A DNA stretch of 64,000 bases from Paenibacillus glucanolyticus NBRC 15330 (lineage in GTDB: Bacteria; Bacillota; Bacilli; Paenibacillales; Paenibacillaceae). The first letter of the stretch is position 1. Every line of letters starts with the position of its first letter. Where the stretch lies: the NCBI RefSeq assembly GCF_004000885.1, contig NZ_BIMC01000017.1, forward strand, positions 1-64,000. The letters are read 5' to 3'. Below the pieces are notes generated by a model. It made no database searches. It was not told the DNA's origin and saw nothing but the letters and a program-made list of their open reading frames with translations. The translations under genes were made by a program, and so were the position numbers. Shown here one piece after another: positions 42,836 through 52,019 of the stretch.

Positions 42836-44134
42836 ATGTCTAAGATTACATTTATCGGAGCAGGTAGTACGGTGTTTGCCAAGAACGTCCTGGGTGATTG
42901 TATGCAAACACCGGCATTGCAGGGATTCGAACTCGCTTTGTTTGACATTGATCCGGTCCGTTTGAAAGACTCTGAGAACATGCTCAACAACATAAAGAAA
43001 ACCAGCGGCAGCACCTGTGTCGTCAAATCATACAGTGACCGCAAGGAAGCTCTGCGCGGGGCTAAATATGTGGTAAACGCGATCCAGGTTGGAGGGTACG
43101 ATCCCTGTACGATTACGGATTTCGAGATTCCGAAAAAGTACGGTCTGAGACAAACCATCGCGGATACGGTGGGTATTGGCGGAATATTCCGCAATCTTCG
43201 TACCATTCCGGTGATGCTGGATTTTGCAGCCGATATCCGGGAGGTCTGTCCGGACGCGCTCTTCCTGAACTACACGAATCCGATGGCGGTGCTGACCAAT
43301 GCGATGAATACGCTGGGCGGCGTGCAAACGGTAGGTCTATGCCACAGCGTACAGGCCTGCATTCCGGACCTGTTCAGAAATCTGGGCATGGAAACGGAAG
43401 GTGTACAGGCCAAAATCGCCGGTATCAACCATATGGCATGGCTGCTTGAGGTAACGAAGGATGGCGTGGACCTGTATCCTGAAATTAAAAGACGCGCAGC
43501 CGAGAAGCAGAAAGAGAAACATCATGATATGGTTCGTCTGGAAATGATGCTGAACTTCGGTTATTACATTACGGAATCCTCTGAGCATAACGCGGAGTAC
43601 CATCCTTACTTCATCAAGCGCAATTATCCGGAGCTGATCGAGCGATTCAACATTCCGCTGGATGAATATCCGCGGCGCTGCGTGAATCAGATTGAGGGCT
43701 GGAAGGCGATGCGCGAGGATCTGGTAAGCAACCAGGACCTAACGCATCACCGTTCCCATGAATATGCATCCTATATTCTCGAAGCCATTGAGACGAATGT
43801 TCCGTTCAAAATCGGAGGTAACGTGATGAACACGGGACTGATCACGAATCTTCCGAAGGAAGCTTGCGTAGAGGTTCCTTGTCTGGTCGATGCCAGCGGT
43901 GTAACACCAACCTACGTGGGAGATCTGCCTCCGCAGTGTGCGGCACTGAACCGGACGAATATCAATACCCAACTGCTGACATTGGAAGCGGCGGCAACAG
44001 GCAAGAAGGAGCATATTTACCATGCAGCGATGCTGGATCCGCATACGGCTGCCGAGTTGTCCATTGATGACATCAAGAGCCTGTGCGACGATCTCATTGA
44101 AGCACACGGAGACTGGCTCCCGAAATTCCAATAA
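42836..44134 (+). CDS. melA: Alpha-galactosidase, GH4 family
   Basis: An NAD+- and Mn2+-dependent glycosidase (432 residues) that hydrolyses alpha-galactosides by an oxidation-elimination mechanism. The Rossmann start is KITFIGAGSTVFAKNVLGD, the substrate/metal motif C169-H170-S171-V172 and the family motif GINHMAWLLE. CHSV is the signature reported for GH4 alpha-galactosidases. TFIGAGS and NYTNPMAVLT are also typical. The enzyme is cytosolic. GGAGGGC precedes the ATG. It is probably regulated by the divergent AraC protein; a TGAAAGCG half of a cre-like site lies at 42793. A terminator follows. Confidence 0.95.
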   Translation: MSKITFIGAGSTVFAKNVLGDCMQTPALQGFELALFDIDPVRLKDSENMLNNIKKTSGSTCVVKSYSDRKEALRGAKYVVNAIQVGGYDPCTITDFEIPKKYGLRQTIADTVGIGGIFRNLRTIPVMLDFAADIREVCPDALFLNYTNPMAVLTNAMNTLGGVQTVGLCHSVQACIPDLFRNLGMETEGVQAKIAGINHMAWLLEVTKDGVDLYPEIKRRAAEKQKEKHHDMVRLEMMLNFGYYITESSEHNAEYHPYFIKRNYPELIERFNIPLDEYPRRCVNQIEGWKAMREDLVSNQDLTHHRSHEYASYILEAIETNVPFKIGGNVMNTGLITNLPKEACVEVPCLVDASGVTPTYVGDLPPQCAALNRTNINTQLLTLEAAATGKKEHIYHAAMLDPHTAAELSIDDIKSLCDDLIEAHGDWLPKFQ

Positions 44135-44157
44135 CATGAGATGCAGCAATCGTAACT

Positions 44158-44196
44158 CAAGCAGCGGGGAGGGTTTCCCGCTGCTTGGGTTTTTTT
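44158..44196 (+). terminator. Terminator of melA
   Basis: CAAGCAGCGGG and CCCGCTGCTTG form a perfect 11-bp stem with an 8-base loop, followed by seven T. Confidence 0.95.
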
Positions 44197-44423
44197 GACA
44201 CCATAGGTGAGCTAGAGGAGCAAGCAGGAGTAGGAGGGTGTTGTGTGCAAGCAATGCAGATTTAAAAAGGTTTAGTAATTTTGGGCAATGTGCGTTAAGG
44301 CGGTGATATAATAAATTTGAAGAGTCGATACCCCGAGCTTTATCGACATTTACATAAGATTTAAGATCAATCTTCAAGGGGGGAGCTATAATTCATAACC
44401 CAATCGATTATATTATTGAATGC

Positions 44424-45233
44424 ATGGCTGTGGATCAGGCCGGAGTCGAAATCCAGCGGATCCAAACAGAGCATCGTCTGAAGCTTGCCGAGTTTTGGGG
44501 AATCCGGGAAGGAGACCGCATTCTGGAGATTGGATGCGGGCAAGGGGATACAACCGCGGTGCTTGCTTATTTTGCGGGCGAATCCGGTTTTGTGCATGGT
44601 GTGGACACAGCACCTCCCCATTATGGAGCCCCGGTGACGCTGGGCGCCGCCTCCGAACGGTTAACGCAATCGCCGCTGGGCTCACGGATACAGATTGATT
44701 TGGAAACGGACATACTGTCGCCGCTTCTTGACTACGAAGAGAATTCCTTCGATATCGTTGTGCTGTCTCATTGTTCATGGTATTTCGAATCGGCAGAGCA
44801 GTTGGAGGCCGTATTGCAAAAAGCCAGAGCGTGGGGACGCAGGCTCTGCTTTGCGGAATGGGATCCCAGAATCACGCATCCAGAGCAATATCCGCATTTG
44901 CTGGCGGTTCTGGTCCAAGCCCAATATGAAGTGTTTAAGAAGAACAGCAGCTCCAATGTTCGAACACTGTTTACGCCAGGGCAGATAAAGGGGATTGCCG
45001 AGCAGTCCGGCTGGAGCGTGCGCCGGGAGAAAACCTTCTATTCACCTCAGCTCCAGGATGGGCTCTGGGAAGTGGATATGACCCTGCAATCCTACCAGTC
45101 CGAACTGAGCGACATAGAGAAGGCTCCGTCCAAGCTGGTTACCCTGATTCAATCCGAAATCTATCTGCTCCAGGAAGCGAAGCTGACACATGGCATTAAG
45201 CCGCTGTCCACGTATGCCCTCTGCGCAGAATAA
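44424..45233 (+). CDS. Class I SAM-dependent methyltransferase
   Basis: A cytosolic methyltransferase of 269 residues from the first ATG. Motif I is ILEIGCGQGDTTAVLAYF, followed by VHGVD (motif post-I) and FDIVVLSHCSWYF. The substrate is unknown. The first ATG has no ribosome binding site, whereas AAGGGGGGAG at 44376-44385 lies just before an in-frame ATT (44391), which would add IHNPIDYIIEC. That extension resembles an N-terminal cap helix, so initiation at a non-standard ATT or ATA is possible. It stands alone between melA and a lipoprotein gene. Confidence 0.85.
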   Translation: MAVDQAGVEIQRIQTEHRLKLAEFWGIREGDRILEIGCGQGDTTAVLAYFAGESGFVHGVDTAPPHYGAPVTLGAASERLTQSPLGSRIQIDLETDILSPLLDYEENSFDIVVLSHCSWYFESAEQLEAVLQKARAWGRRLCFAEWDPRITHPEQYPHLLAVLVQAQYEVFKKNSSSNVRTLFTPGQIKGIAEQSGWSVRREKTFYSPQLQDGLWEVDMTLQSYQSELSDIEKAPSKLVTLIQSEIYLLQEAKLTHGIKPLSTYALCAE

Positions 45234-45327
45234 GCTGCGGTTACCTTCTTGCATAATCTAGCGGAAATCGAGTGCAGTGCTTCCTAGGCTTCCTCTAATA
45301 AAGGTTCATTATAAGGGAGGTTGGAAC

Positions 45328-45672
45328 GTGAAGCTGAGGCTATTATTCACTCTGATCGTGCTGCTCCTTTCTGTTGGATGTGCCCGGGATGTATCGGTTT
45401 TTGAGTCTGCGATTTATTCAGTGGGAGACGACAAGATTACCGTTGACTGCTCTGACGAAGTAAACCGAAACAGGAAGAATCACACGGATGAGGGTTATCC
45501 CTGTGAAGTCCGTGTCACAGAAGATACTTCATTGAAGGACAGCCAGGGAGAGACCATCCAGCTGGATAGTCTAAAGACGAACGACCTTATTCGGATTACA
45601 CTAAAAAAGCCGTTGAATATTAGCAAAAACAATAGAAGTTTTGAGGCAAAAGAAATTCGCTTGCTAGAGTAG
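45328..45672 (+). CDS. Small lipoprotein (DUF3221-like)
   Basis: A 114-residue exported lipoprotein. The signal peptide KLRLLFTLIVLLLSVG ends with a lipobox SVGC (C18). The mature part resembles DUF3221/YobA proteins (beta-rich: IYSVGDDKITVDCS, LKTNDLIRITLKK); this match is tentative. The start is GTG at 45328 with GGGAGGTTGG upstream; an in-frame ATG 17 codons earlier lacks a site. It is convergent with the kinase gene across a shared hairpin at 45676. Confidence 0.78.
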   Translation: MKLRLLFTLIVLLLSVGCARDVSVFESAIYSVGDDKITVDCSDEVNRNRKNHTDEGYPCEVRVTEDTSLKDSQGETIQLDSLKTNDLIRITLKKPLNISKNNRSFEAKEIRLLE

Positions 45673-45675
45673 TAA

Positions 45676-45711
45676 AAAGAGAGAGGCTCCGGTTCAGGAG
45701 CCTCTCTCTTT
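45676..45711. terminator. Bidirectional terminator
   Basis: AAAGAGAGAGGCTCC and its exact complement GGAGCCTCTCTCTTT flank ggttca. It serves the lipoprotein gene on the plus strand and the kinase gene on the minus strand. Confidence 0.9.
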
Positions 45712-45734
45712 GCCCTTATAGCGGCTTCGCGAAC

Positions 45735-47048
45735 TCATGGATCTGTGGCAGCAAGCGGGAGGTTGATGAGGAACACGGTTCCGGATCTTGGCGAGCTTCG
45801 TACTGAAACACTGCCATCCATAGCGCGGATGGCCTGGTATGAGAAGGTGAGCCCAAGGCCGGTGCCGCTCATTTTGGTGGAATAATAAATAGAACCGAGA
45901 CGGCTCAATTGCTCAGGATTCATGCCGATCCCGTTGTCCTGAATTTCGATGGCGACCTGCTCTGCTTCTTCATAGATTCGGATGTTGACGCAGCCTTTAT
46001 CGACATCTCTGCTGGCCTCAATTGCATTCTTGATAAAGTTGACCAACAGCTGCTTGAGCTCGGCGGGACTGCCTGAAATGTAGACGGGGAGCTCAGGGTA
46101 GTCGGCGCTGAGTGTGATATTACTCATATTGGCATACGAGGTCATCAGTTCGACAACGGATCTGATCTGAGCGGTGAGCTCAAGTTTTTGCTGAAATGGA
46201 ACGAGAGGTTTGCTGATCGACAGATATTCAGACAAGATTTGCTCGGTGCGCCTTATTTCTTCCATGCTGATCTCGAGAAAGCGGTCCGTTTTTTCCTGAG
46301 GAAACGTACCACTCTTGATTAATTGCAGGAACCCGAGCACGGTAGTCAGCGGATTGCGAACCTCATGGGCAAGGGATGCGGCCACATGGTTCACGGCCTC
46401 GGCTTTCTCATTCTGGATATATTGCAGGTATAGTTCCTTGTCGGATACCGATTTGTTAAATAGGGTAACGAGCAGCCATATGCCCAGAGAATTATGGACA
46501 GGCATAACCAGGACGTTAAATATAAAATGACTCAGGATATAATCAGGTTTTGTTATATAGAGCACCAGGAGCGGGATGAGTGAAAAGCTGATGCCGGCAA
46601 TAAAAACAATCCAAAACTTATGTTTGCTTTTATGGTAGAGGGTGGCCAGCAGAACGGATAGCGGGAAGGTAATGATCAATATAATGATGGCGTCGATCAT
46701 GCCGGAACCGCCAATATGCAGCCGATAGATCAGAAATTCGATTAGCAGGATAGCCCCGGTCATGAAACCTCCGAATAATATGCCAAAGAACATAATGACA
46801 TATCGGACGTCAAAGATCAGCCCGCTTTGAACAGACGAAGCAAAGGTCATCGACAGCAGCATGCACAACGAACAGATGAGGAGGATGAAATTGCGGGAAT
46901 AGTTGACTGTCAGTTTTCTGTAATAGATGTTGTACGCGACAAAAGGCATCAACGCAAACAATAGCTGCAATAAAACGTCTTTAATCACAGGCAGCAGGCC
47001 CACCCCTTTGTTGGAAATCGAATCGTCCGCTAGATTATCCATTTCCAT
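45735..47048 (-). CDS. Membrane sensor histidine kinase (KinB / 5TM-5TMR_LYT type)
   Basis: A 437-residue kinase. An N-terminal membrane domain of about six helices (roughly 20-200) resembles the 5TM-5TMR_LYT sensor of LytS and KinB-type kinases. The HisKA helix has H228 in SLAHEVRNPLTTVLGF, and the ATPase domain has N box NFIKNAIEAS and G boxes DNGIGM and GTGLGL. The sequence around H228 is the form seen in sporulation kinases feeding Spo0F. The annotated ATG lacks a strong ribosome binding site. It is divergent from the peptide-importer operon; no response regulator is adjacent. Confidence 0.92.
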   Translation of the reverse strand: MEMDNLADDSISNKGVGLLPVIKDVLLQLLFALMPFVAYNIYYRKLTVNYSRNFILLICSLCMLLSMTFASSVQSGLIFDVRYVIMFFGILFGGFMTGAILLIEFLIYRLHIGGSGMIDAIIILIITFPLSVLLATLYHKSKHKFWIVFIAGISFSLIPLLVLYITKPDYILSHFIFNVLVMPVHNSLGIWLLVTLFNKSVSDKELYLQYIQNEKAEAVNHVAASLAHEVRNPLTTVLGFLQLIKSGTFPQEKTDRFLEISMEEIRRTEQILSEYLSISKPLVPFQQKLELTAQIRSVVELMTSYANMSNITLSADYPELPVYISGSPAELKQLLVNFIKNAIEASRDVDKGCVNIRIYEEAEQVAIEIQDNGIGMNPEQLSRLGSIYYSTKMSGTGLGLTFSYQAIRAMDGSVSVRSSPRSGTVFLINLPLAATDP

Positions 47049-47232
47049 TCATGTTCGACGCAAATTGGAAAAATCCTTGAGGATTGAAACGAAAACAACA
47101 AATTTAATAGTACTCAGATTGAAATGAGGAACATATAAATCCATCAAGAAAGCGCTTGCATACAACCATGCCTTAATCGACACACTCAGCATTAAAGAGA
47201 CGAACACATTTTCATGAATGGAGGGTTCACAA

Positions 47233-49050
47233 GTGAAGCTGAAAACAGTTTTGAGACCCATGTTCATTCTTTTGCTGGTCGCGTCTTTTTTTGCTGCCGG
47301 ATGCCAGAGCGTAACGCCACCGACAGCATCAGATCCGCCGCCTAAGGAAGGAGTAAAGGCCCCCGGAGGCAGTGAAGAGCCAGCACCGCAGGGTGATGCA
47401 AAAGCAACGCCAAGAAACGAAACGCTGTACGTGAACGGTTTGCAATGGGGGGCGCCAACGAATTTCAACCTGCTCAGCGGAAACCCGGCATTTCCAATCA
47501 ACTATGGGAATTCCAGGGAATTAATCTATGAGACATTGTTCATGGTCAATCAGCTGACAGGCGAGCTGGAGCCGCTGCTTGGCACCAAGTACGAATGGAC
47601 CGACGACCTGACGCTGAAGCTCGATCTGAATAAGGATGCCAAATGGAGCGACGGCAAACCCTTCAGTTCAGATGATGTCGTCTACACCTACCAGCTTGGC
47701 AAAAAGTACGACATCAACTGGAGCAGCTTCTGGTCCTACATTGAGGACGTAACAGCGGACGGACCTCAAACGGTCAACATCAAGCTGAATAAAGACAATC
47801 CGAACAAACTGACGGTACTCGACAGTATTGAGGTTATGCCCATGCTGCCTAAACACATCTGGGAAGAGATTGAGAAGAAAGCCAATAATGATCTGGCTGC
47901 TATCCGCAAGGAAGTAAATGAGGACCCGGTCGGAACAGGACCTTATAAAATGTACTTTTACAACGATCAGAAGATCACGATAGTACGGGACGATAACTAC
48001 TGGGGTCAAGCGCTTTTTGGCAAGCTGCCGGCCCCCAAATATATCTCACATGTCATTTATAAAGATAATGCAGCGGGCGATCTGGCGTTCAAGAGCGGTC
48101 AGGTCGATGTATCACAGCAGTTCATTCCGCAGGTATGGAAAATGTGGGAAGGCGGAGCCCCTGTTAAAACCTATATCAAGGACGCTCCATATTACGTGCC
48201 TGGCTCCATGCCATCCATTTTCTTCAATATGTCGAAGGAAGGACTCAACAATGCGGATGTCAGAAGAGCTATTGCGATGGCGATTGATTACAGTAAAATC
48301 TCGGAGCTTGCTATCAGCGGCTACTCGGCACCGATGGAACCTTCATTGACACTCAATACCGATGCGGAAGCGAAGTACGTGGATCAAGCAGCCATTAAAC
48401 CGCTGCAGTGGACAACGGATGTGGATGCAGCTAATGCACTGCTCGATTCCATCGGCGCTGCGAAGGGCAAGGACGGTATCCGGGTGCTGAACGGAACGCG
48501 TCTGGGTCCTTATGAAATCGAATGCCCGTACGGCTGGTCCGATTGGAATGCGTCGCTTGAGATCGTTGCACAGAACGCCAAGGCCATCGGCATCGAAATT
48601 CGAACCAAATTCCCAGAGGCACCGGTGTGGACCAATGATTTACAGACAGGCAAATTCGATATTATCATGAACACGCCTGCCGGCGGAGTCAGCCCGAGCC
48701 AGCCATGGAACCGTGCCATGACCATCATGTATTCCAAGGGCGTTGCCCCTATGGGCGAGATGGCGTTCTACAACTGGGGCCGCTATAAGAATGATCAAGC
48801 AGATGCCATCATTGAGAAGATTCCAACGATTTCCGACGAAACTGAATTGAAAGCGCTCTACACCGAGCTGACTCAAATCTGGCTGAAGGATATTCCTTCA
48901 ATCCCCCTCATGTATCGTCCGTGGGTGTTTGATACGGTCAACGAGTCGGTCTGGAAGGGCTTCCCTACCGAAGGGGACGGCAGCAACATCCCGCCTCAAA
49001 TCTCAATGGATGGAGCCGGCATCAGGTCACTGTACCAAATCCATAATTGA
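47233..49050 (+). CDS. Substrate-binding lipoprotein, SBP_bac_5 family
   Basis: A 605-residue extracellular lipoprotein for a peptide/nickel-type ABC importer. The signal peptide ends in a lipobox FAAGC (C24), followed by a Pro/Glu-rich linker and the Opp/Dpp fold, with YETLFMVNQLTGELEPLLGTKYEW, KDAKWSDGKPFSSDDVVYTYQ and DPVGTGPYKMYFYND. In Paenibacillus-type genomes members of this family also bind oligosaccharides, so the ligand is open. The start is GTG at 47233 with GGAGGG upstream; ATG 47218 would include that site. It is first of five genes; a hairpin at 49071 may raise its level relative to the permeases. Confidence 0.93.
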   Translation: MKLKTVLRPMFILLLVASFFAAGCQSVTPPTASDPPPKEGVKAPGGSEEPAPQGDAKATPRNETLYVNGLQWGAPTNFNLLSGNPAFPINYGNSRELIYETLFMVNQLTGELEPLLGTKYEWTDDLTLKLDLNKDAKWSDGKPFSSDDVVYTYQLGKKYDINWSSFWSYIEDVTADGPQTVNIKLNKDNPNKLTVLDSIEVMPMLPKHIWEEIEKKANNDLAAIRKEVNEDPVGTGPYKMYFYNDQKITIVRDDNYWGQALFGKLPAPKYISHVIYKDNAAGDLAFKSGQVDVSQQFIPQVWKMWEGGAPVKTYIKDAPYYVPGSMPSIFFNMSKEGLNNADVRRAIAMAIDYSKISELAISGYSAPMEPSLTLNTDAEAKYVDQAAIKPLQWTTDVDAANALLDSIGAAKGKDGIRVLNGTRLGPYEIECPYGWSDWNASLEIVAQNAKAIGIEIRTKFPEAPVWTNDLQTGKFDIIMNTPAGGVSPSQPWNRAMTIMYSKGVAPMGEMAFYNWGRYKNDQADAIIEKIPTISDETELKALYTELTQIWLKDIPSIPLMYRPWVFDTVNESVWKGFPTEGDGSNIPPQISMDGAGIRSLYQIHN

Positions 49051-49070
49051 TTGTATAAATTAATGATCAA

Positions 49071-49114
49071 AGACCTATATTAGCGGATTTACGACCCCTG
49101 ATATAGGTCTATTT
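49071..49114 (+). terminator. Attenuating hairpin between SBP and permease genes
   Basis: AGACCTATAT (49071-49080) and ATATAGGTCT (49101-49110) pair perfectly, followed by ATTTT. Partial termination here would give more binding protein than permease, as is common in such operons. Confidence 0.75.
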
Positions 49115-49151
49115 TCCAAATTCAGGTGTGTGATTCCTGGGGGTGAGCTGC

Positions 49152-50162
49152 TTGAGTGTTTACGGAAAATATATCGTCAAGAAGTTTTTCTGGTATTTTC
49201 TAACGCTGGTGATTGCGGTCACTTTGAATTTTCTGCTGCCCCGGATGATTGAGGGCAACCCGGTCAGCATGATTGTCTCCGAGATGACGCAGGGTATGAC
49301 CGACAGCGATACCATCAAACGGGTGTACGAGACGTTTCTCGTCGAGTTCGGAATCGACAAGCCTCTTGGCGAGCAGTTCCTGATCTATTTGAAGAACCTG
49401 GTGACGGGTAACCTCGGCACTTCATTCGGACTTTATCCGAAGCCGGTAACGGAAATTCTGGCCTCGGCGGTTCCATGGACGATCGGACTCCAGCTTCCGG
49501 CGATCCTGGTCGGCTGGCTGATCGGCAACGTGCTGGGTGCCGTGGCGGCATACCGCAAAGGGGTATTCGATAAAGTCATATTTCCGGTTGCCTTGTTTGT
49601 GAATTCCATTCCGTTCTTTACGCTGGCAATCATTATGCTGTATGTGTTTGCCTTGTCCTTGAACTGGTTTCCTCTTCACGGGGGCTATGATTATCAGATG
49701 GTGCCAACACTCAGCTTTGAGTTCTTTGCTTCGGTACTGAGGCATCATACCCTGCCGTTCCTGTCGATTGTGCTGGTTACCATTGGCGGTCAAGCCATCG
49801 GCATGCGGGAAATGTCCATCTATGAGCTGAATTCCGATTATGTGCTGTACAGCAAGCTGCTTGGCATCCGGGATTCCAAGATTGCAAAGTATGTATTCCG
49901 GAATGCCATGCTGCCCCAAATTACGGGATTGGCATTATCCATCGGTACGATGGTTGGCGGCTCGCTGATCTGCGAGATCGTATTCAGTTATCCGGGAATC
50001 GGAACCTGGATGTTCACCGCGATCCGGCAGCTGGATTATCCGTTAATCTCGGGCTGCACCTTACTGATTGCCCTGGCAGTGCTGCTTGCTAACTTTACGA
50101 TTGACTTAATCTACGGCTGGATTGATCCAAGAATTAAGGCCGCTCAGATGGAGGATCAATAA
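49152..50162 (+). CDS. Peptide/oligosaccharide ABC permease 1 (OppB/DppB-like)
   Basis: A 336-residue membrane protein. Six helices include the N-terminal FFWYFLTLVIAVTLNFLLPRMIEGNP, and the EAA loop is seen in YVLYSKLLGIRDSKIAKYVFRNAMLPQITGLAL. The segment GEQFLIYLKNLVTGNLGTSF before helix 2 is typical of DppB-type permeases. A start at TTG 49152 after GGGGGTGAG is preferred; GTG 49143 lies within that site. It forms the channel with the next gene. Confidence 0.93.
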   Translation: MSVYGKYIVKKFFWYFLTLVIAVTLNFLLPRMIEGNPVSMIVSEMTQGMTDSDTIKRVYETFLVEFGIDKPLGEQFLIYLKNLVTGNLGTSFGLYPKPVTEILASAVPWTIGLQLPAILVGWLIGNVLGAVAAYRKGVFDKVIFPVALFVNSIPFFTLAIIMLYVFALSLNWFPLHGGYDYQMVPTLSFEFFASVLRHHTLPFLSIVLVTIGGQAIGMREMSIYELNSDYVLYSKLLGIRDSKIAKYVFRNAMLPQITGLALSIGTMVGGSLICEIVFSYPGIGTWMFTAIRQLDYPLISGCTLLIALAVLLANFTIDLIYGWIDPRIKAAQMEDQ

Positions 50163-50163
50163 T

Positions 50164-51000
50164 ATGAACAGTTCATTTCGCATATTGATCAAATCACCAA
50201 AGTTTATGTTCGGAGCCTGCATGCTGCTGGCCATGATCGGTCTGATTCTGATCTACCCGCTGTTTAACCGCAATGACCCGCTGGAGATGATCGCGCTTGC
50301 CTATCAGCCTCCGGATTCAAAGCTGCTGCTGGGCTCGGATAATTTCGGCAGGGATTTATTTCTCGAACTGATCTATGGCATCCGAACCTCCTTGCAGGTT
50401 GGACTGATTGCCGGTGTATTCGCTACCGTGATCGGACTTGTCATCGGTCTTGCTTCAGGTTATATCGGGGGGATGATTGACAACCTGCTAACTGCGATCA
50501 CAAACATCTTTATCGTCATTCCTTCCTTTGTCATTCTGATTCTGATTTCGGTCAGCATCGATTCGCGCAGCTCGTTTGTCACGGCGGTCATCATTGGAAT
50601 TACCAGCTGGCCATGGACGGCCAGAGCCGTGCGGGCACAAACCTCCTCATTGCGAAACCGGGATCATGTCAATATTGCCAAAATCTCCGGATACAGCACG
50701 CCGCGAATTATTCTCTCGGAAATTTTGCCGTACATCGCTTCCTATGTGGTTATGGCCTTCGTGCTGCAGACGGCATCGGGCATTCTCTCCGAAGCCTCCA
50801 TCTCGATGCTCGGGCTGGGGCCGTACAACACGATCTCCCTCGGCATCATCATGAACTGGGCGCTCGTGTTTGAAGCACCGGTTGCCGGCGCTTGGTGGGC
50901 ATTCATCCCGGCAGCGATCTCCATTGCAATCATTACCTTCTCCTTGTACATGATGAACACCGGCATGGATGAAATTTTCAATCCGAAGATTAGGAGCTGA
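50164..51000 (+). CDS. Peptide/oligosaccharide ABC permease 2 (OppC/DppC-like)
   Basis: A 278-residue membrane protein. After a helix (FMFGACMLLAMIGLILIYPLF) the OppC-type segment LLGSDNFGRDLFLELIYGIRTSLQVG is diagnostic, and the EAA loop reads DHVNIAKISGYSTPRIILSEILPYI. ATG 50164 lies 1 bp after the permease 1 stop, with GGAGG inside that gene. Its stop overlaps the ATPase start by one base, so the operon is tightly coupled. Confidence 0.94.
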   Translation: MNSSFRILIKSPKFMFGACMLLAMIGLILIYPLFNRNDPLEMIALAYQPPDSKLLLGSDNFGRDLFLELIYGIRTSLQVGLIAGVFATVIGLVIGLASGYIGGMIDNLLTAITNIFIVIPSFVILILISVSIDSRSSFVTAVIIGITSWPWTARAVRAQTSSLRNRDHVNIAKISGYSTPRIILSEILPYIASYVVMAFVLQTASGILSEASISMLGLGPYNTISLGIIMNWALVFEAPVAGAWWAFIPAAISIAIITFSLYMMNTGMDEIFNPKIRS

Positions 51001-52019
51001 TGGGTGTTTTGAGCACAAATATACTGGAAGTTCATGGACTGAAGACATATTACCGAACCCGGCTGAAGGAACATGTATATGCTGTAGACGGCGTGAGTTT
51101 TTCGCTTGAGAAGGGGAAAACGCTCGGCATCGCCGGGGAATCCGGCTGCGGCAAATCGACGCTTGCGCTTAGCCTGATGGGATTTTATTTTCCACCACTG
51201 CATTTCGGCAGCGGCTCGATCGTTATTAACGGCACGGATATCATGAAGCTAGGCAAAGAGCAGCTTCGTGCCCAGGTATCGGGAAGAGAGATATCGTACA
51301 TTCCGCAGGCAGCTATGAATGCATTGAATCCTACACTCAAAATCATACATTTTATCGAGGATATTATGAAGGAGCACCGACCCGAGCTGAACAAGAAACA
51401 GGTGTGGGACATGGCGGCAGAACGGTTCGAAACCTTGAACTTGTCCCCCAAGGTGCTCCACTCCTACCCGAACGAACTGTCAGGCGGTATGAAACAGCGG
51501 ACGGTCATTGCTATCTCCACCATTCTGAATCCGAAAGTGCTGATTGCGGATGAGCCGACCTCGGCTCTGGATGTAACCTCGCAGAAAGCGGTCATCAAGC
51601 TGCTGAAAAGCCTGCTGGACCGAGGCTTTATTCAGTCGCTTGTCTTTATTACACACGAGCTGCCGCTGCTCTATCATGTCACGGATGACATCATTGTTAT
51701 GTACGCAGGAGAGATTGTGGAGCGCGGAACCGCAGAGCAGATGATCTTCGATCCGATCCATCCCTATACCAAGAAACTGATGGGCTCCATCATCGTGCCG
51801 GAGGAAGGCATGAAGGGCCATAAGCTTGCCGCGATCCCGGGAACGCCGCCCAATCTGAAGAACGTGCCGGAAGGCTGCCGGTTTGCAGACCGCTGTTCCT
51901 ATGTCCAGGAAACGTGCCGGAAAGGGAAAATCGAGAGCCAAACCGCGGGGGATCGCATCTATCGATGCATCGTGGAGCCTGAAGTGCTTAAGGAGTGGTA
52001 TGCAAATGAAGCAGAATGA
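51000..52019 (+). CDS. Peptide ABC importer ATPase 1 (OppD/DppD-like)
   Basis: A 339-residue ATPase. Walker A is GESGCGKSTLALSL, signature LSGGMKQR, Walker B VLIADEPTSALDVTSQ, and the C-terminal oligopeptide-transporter domain carries CRFADRCSYVQETCRKG, a cysteine cluster of the kind that holds an iron-sulfur cluster in some Dpp ATPases. The start overlaps the permease 2 stop. It pairs with the next gene to form an asymmetric ATPase dimer. Confidence 0.95.
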   Translation: MGVLSTNILEVHGLKTYYRTRLKEHVYAVDGVSFSLEKGKTLGIAGESGCGKSTLALSLMGFYFPPLHFGSGSIVINGTDIMKLGKEQLRAQVSGREISYIPQAAMNALNPTLKIIHFIEDIMKEHRPELNKKQVWDMAAERFETLNLSPKVLHSYPNELSGGMKQRTVIAISTILNPKVLIADEPTSALDVTSQKAVIKLLKSLLDRGFIQSLVFITHELPLLYHVTDDIIVMYAGEIVERGTAEQMIFDPIHPYTKKLMGSIIVPEEGMKGHKLAAIPGTPPNLKNVPEGCRFADRCSYVQETCRKGKIESQTAGDRIYRCIVEPEVLKEWYANEAE

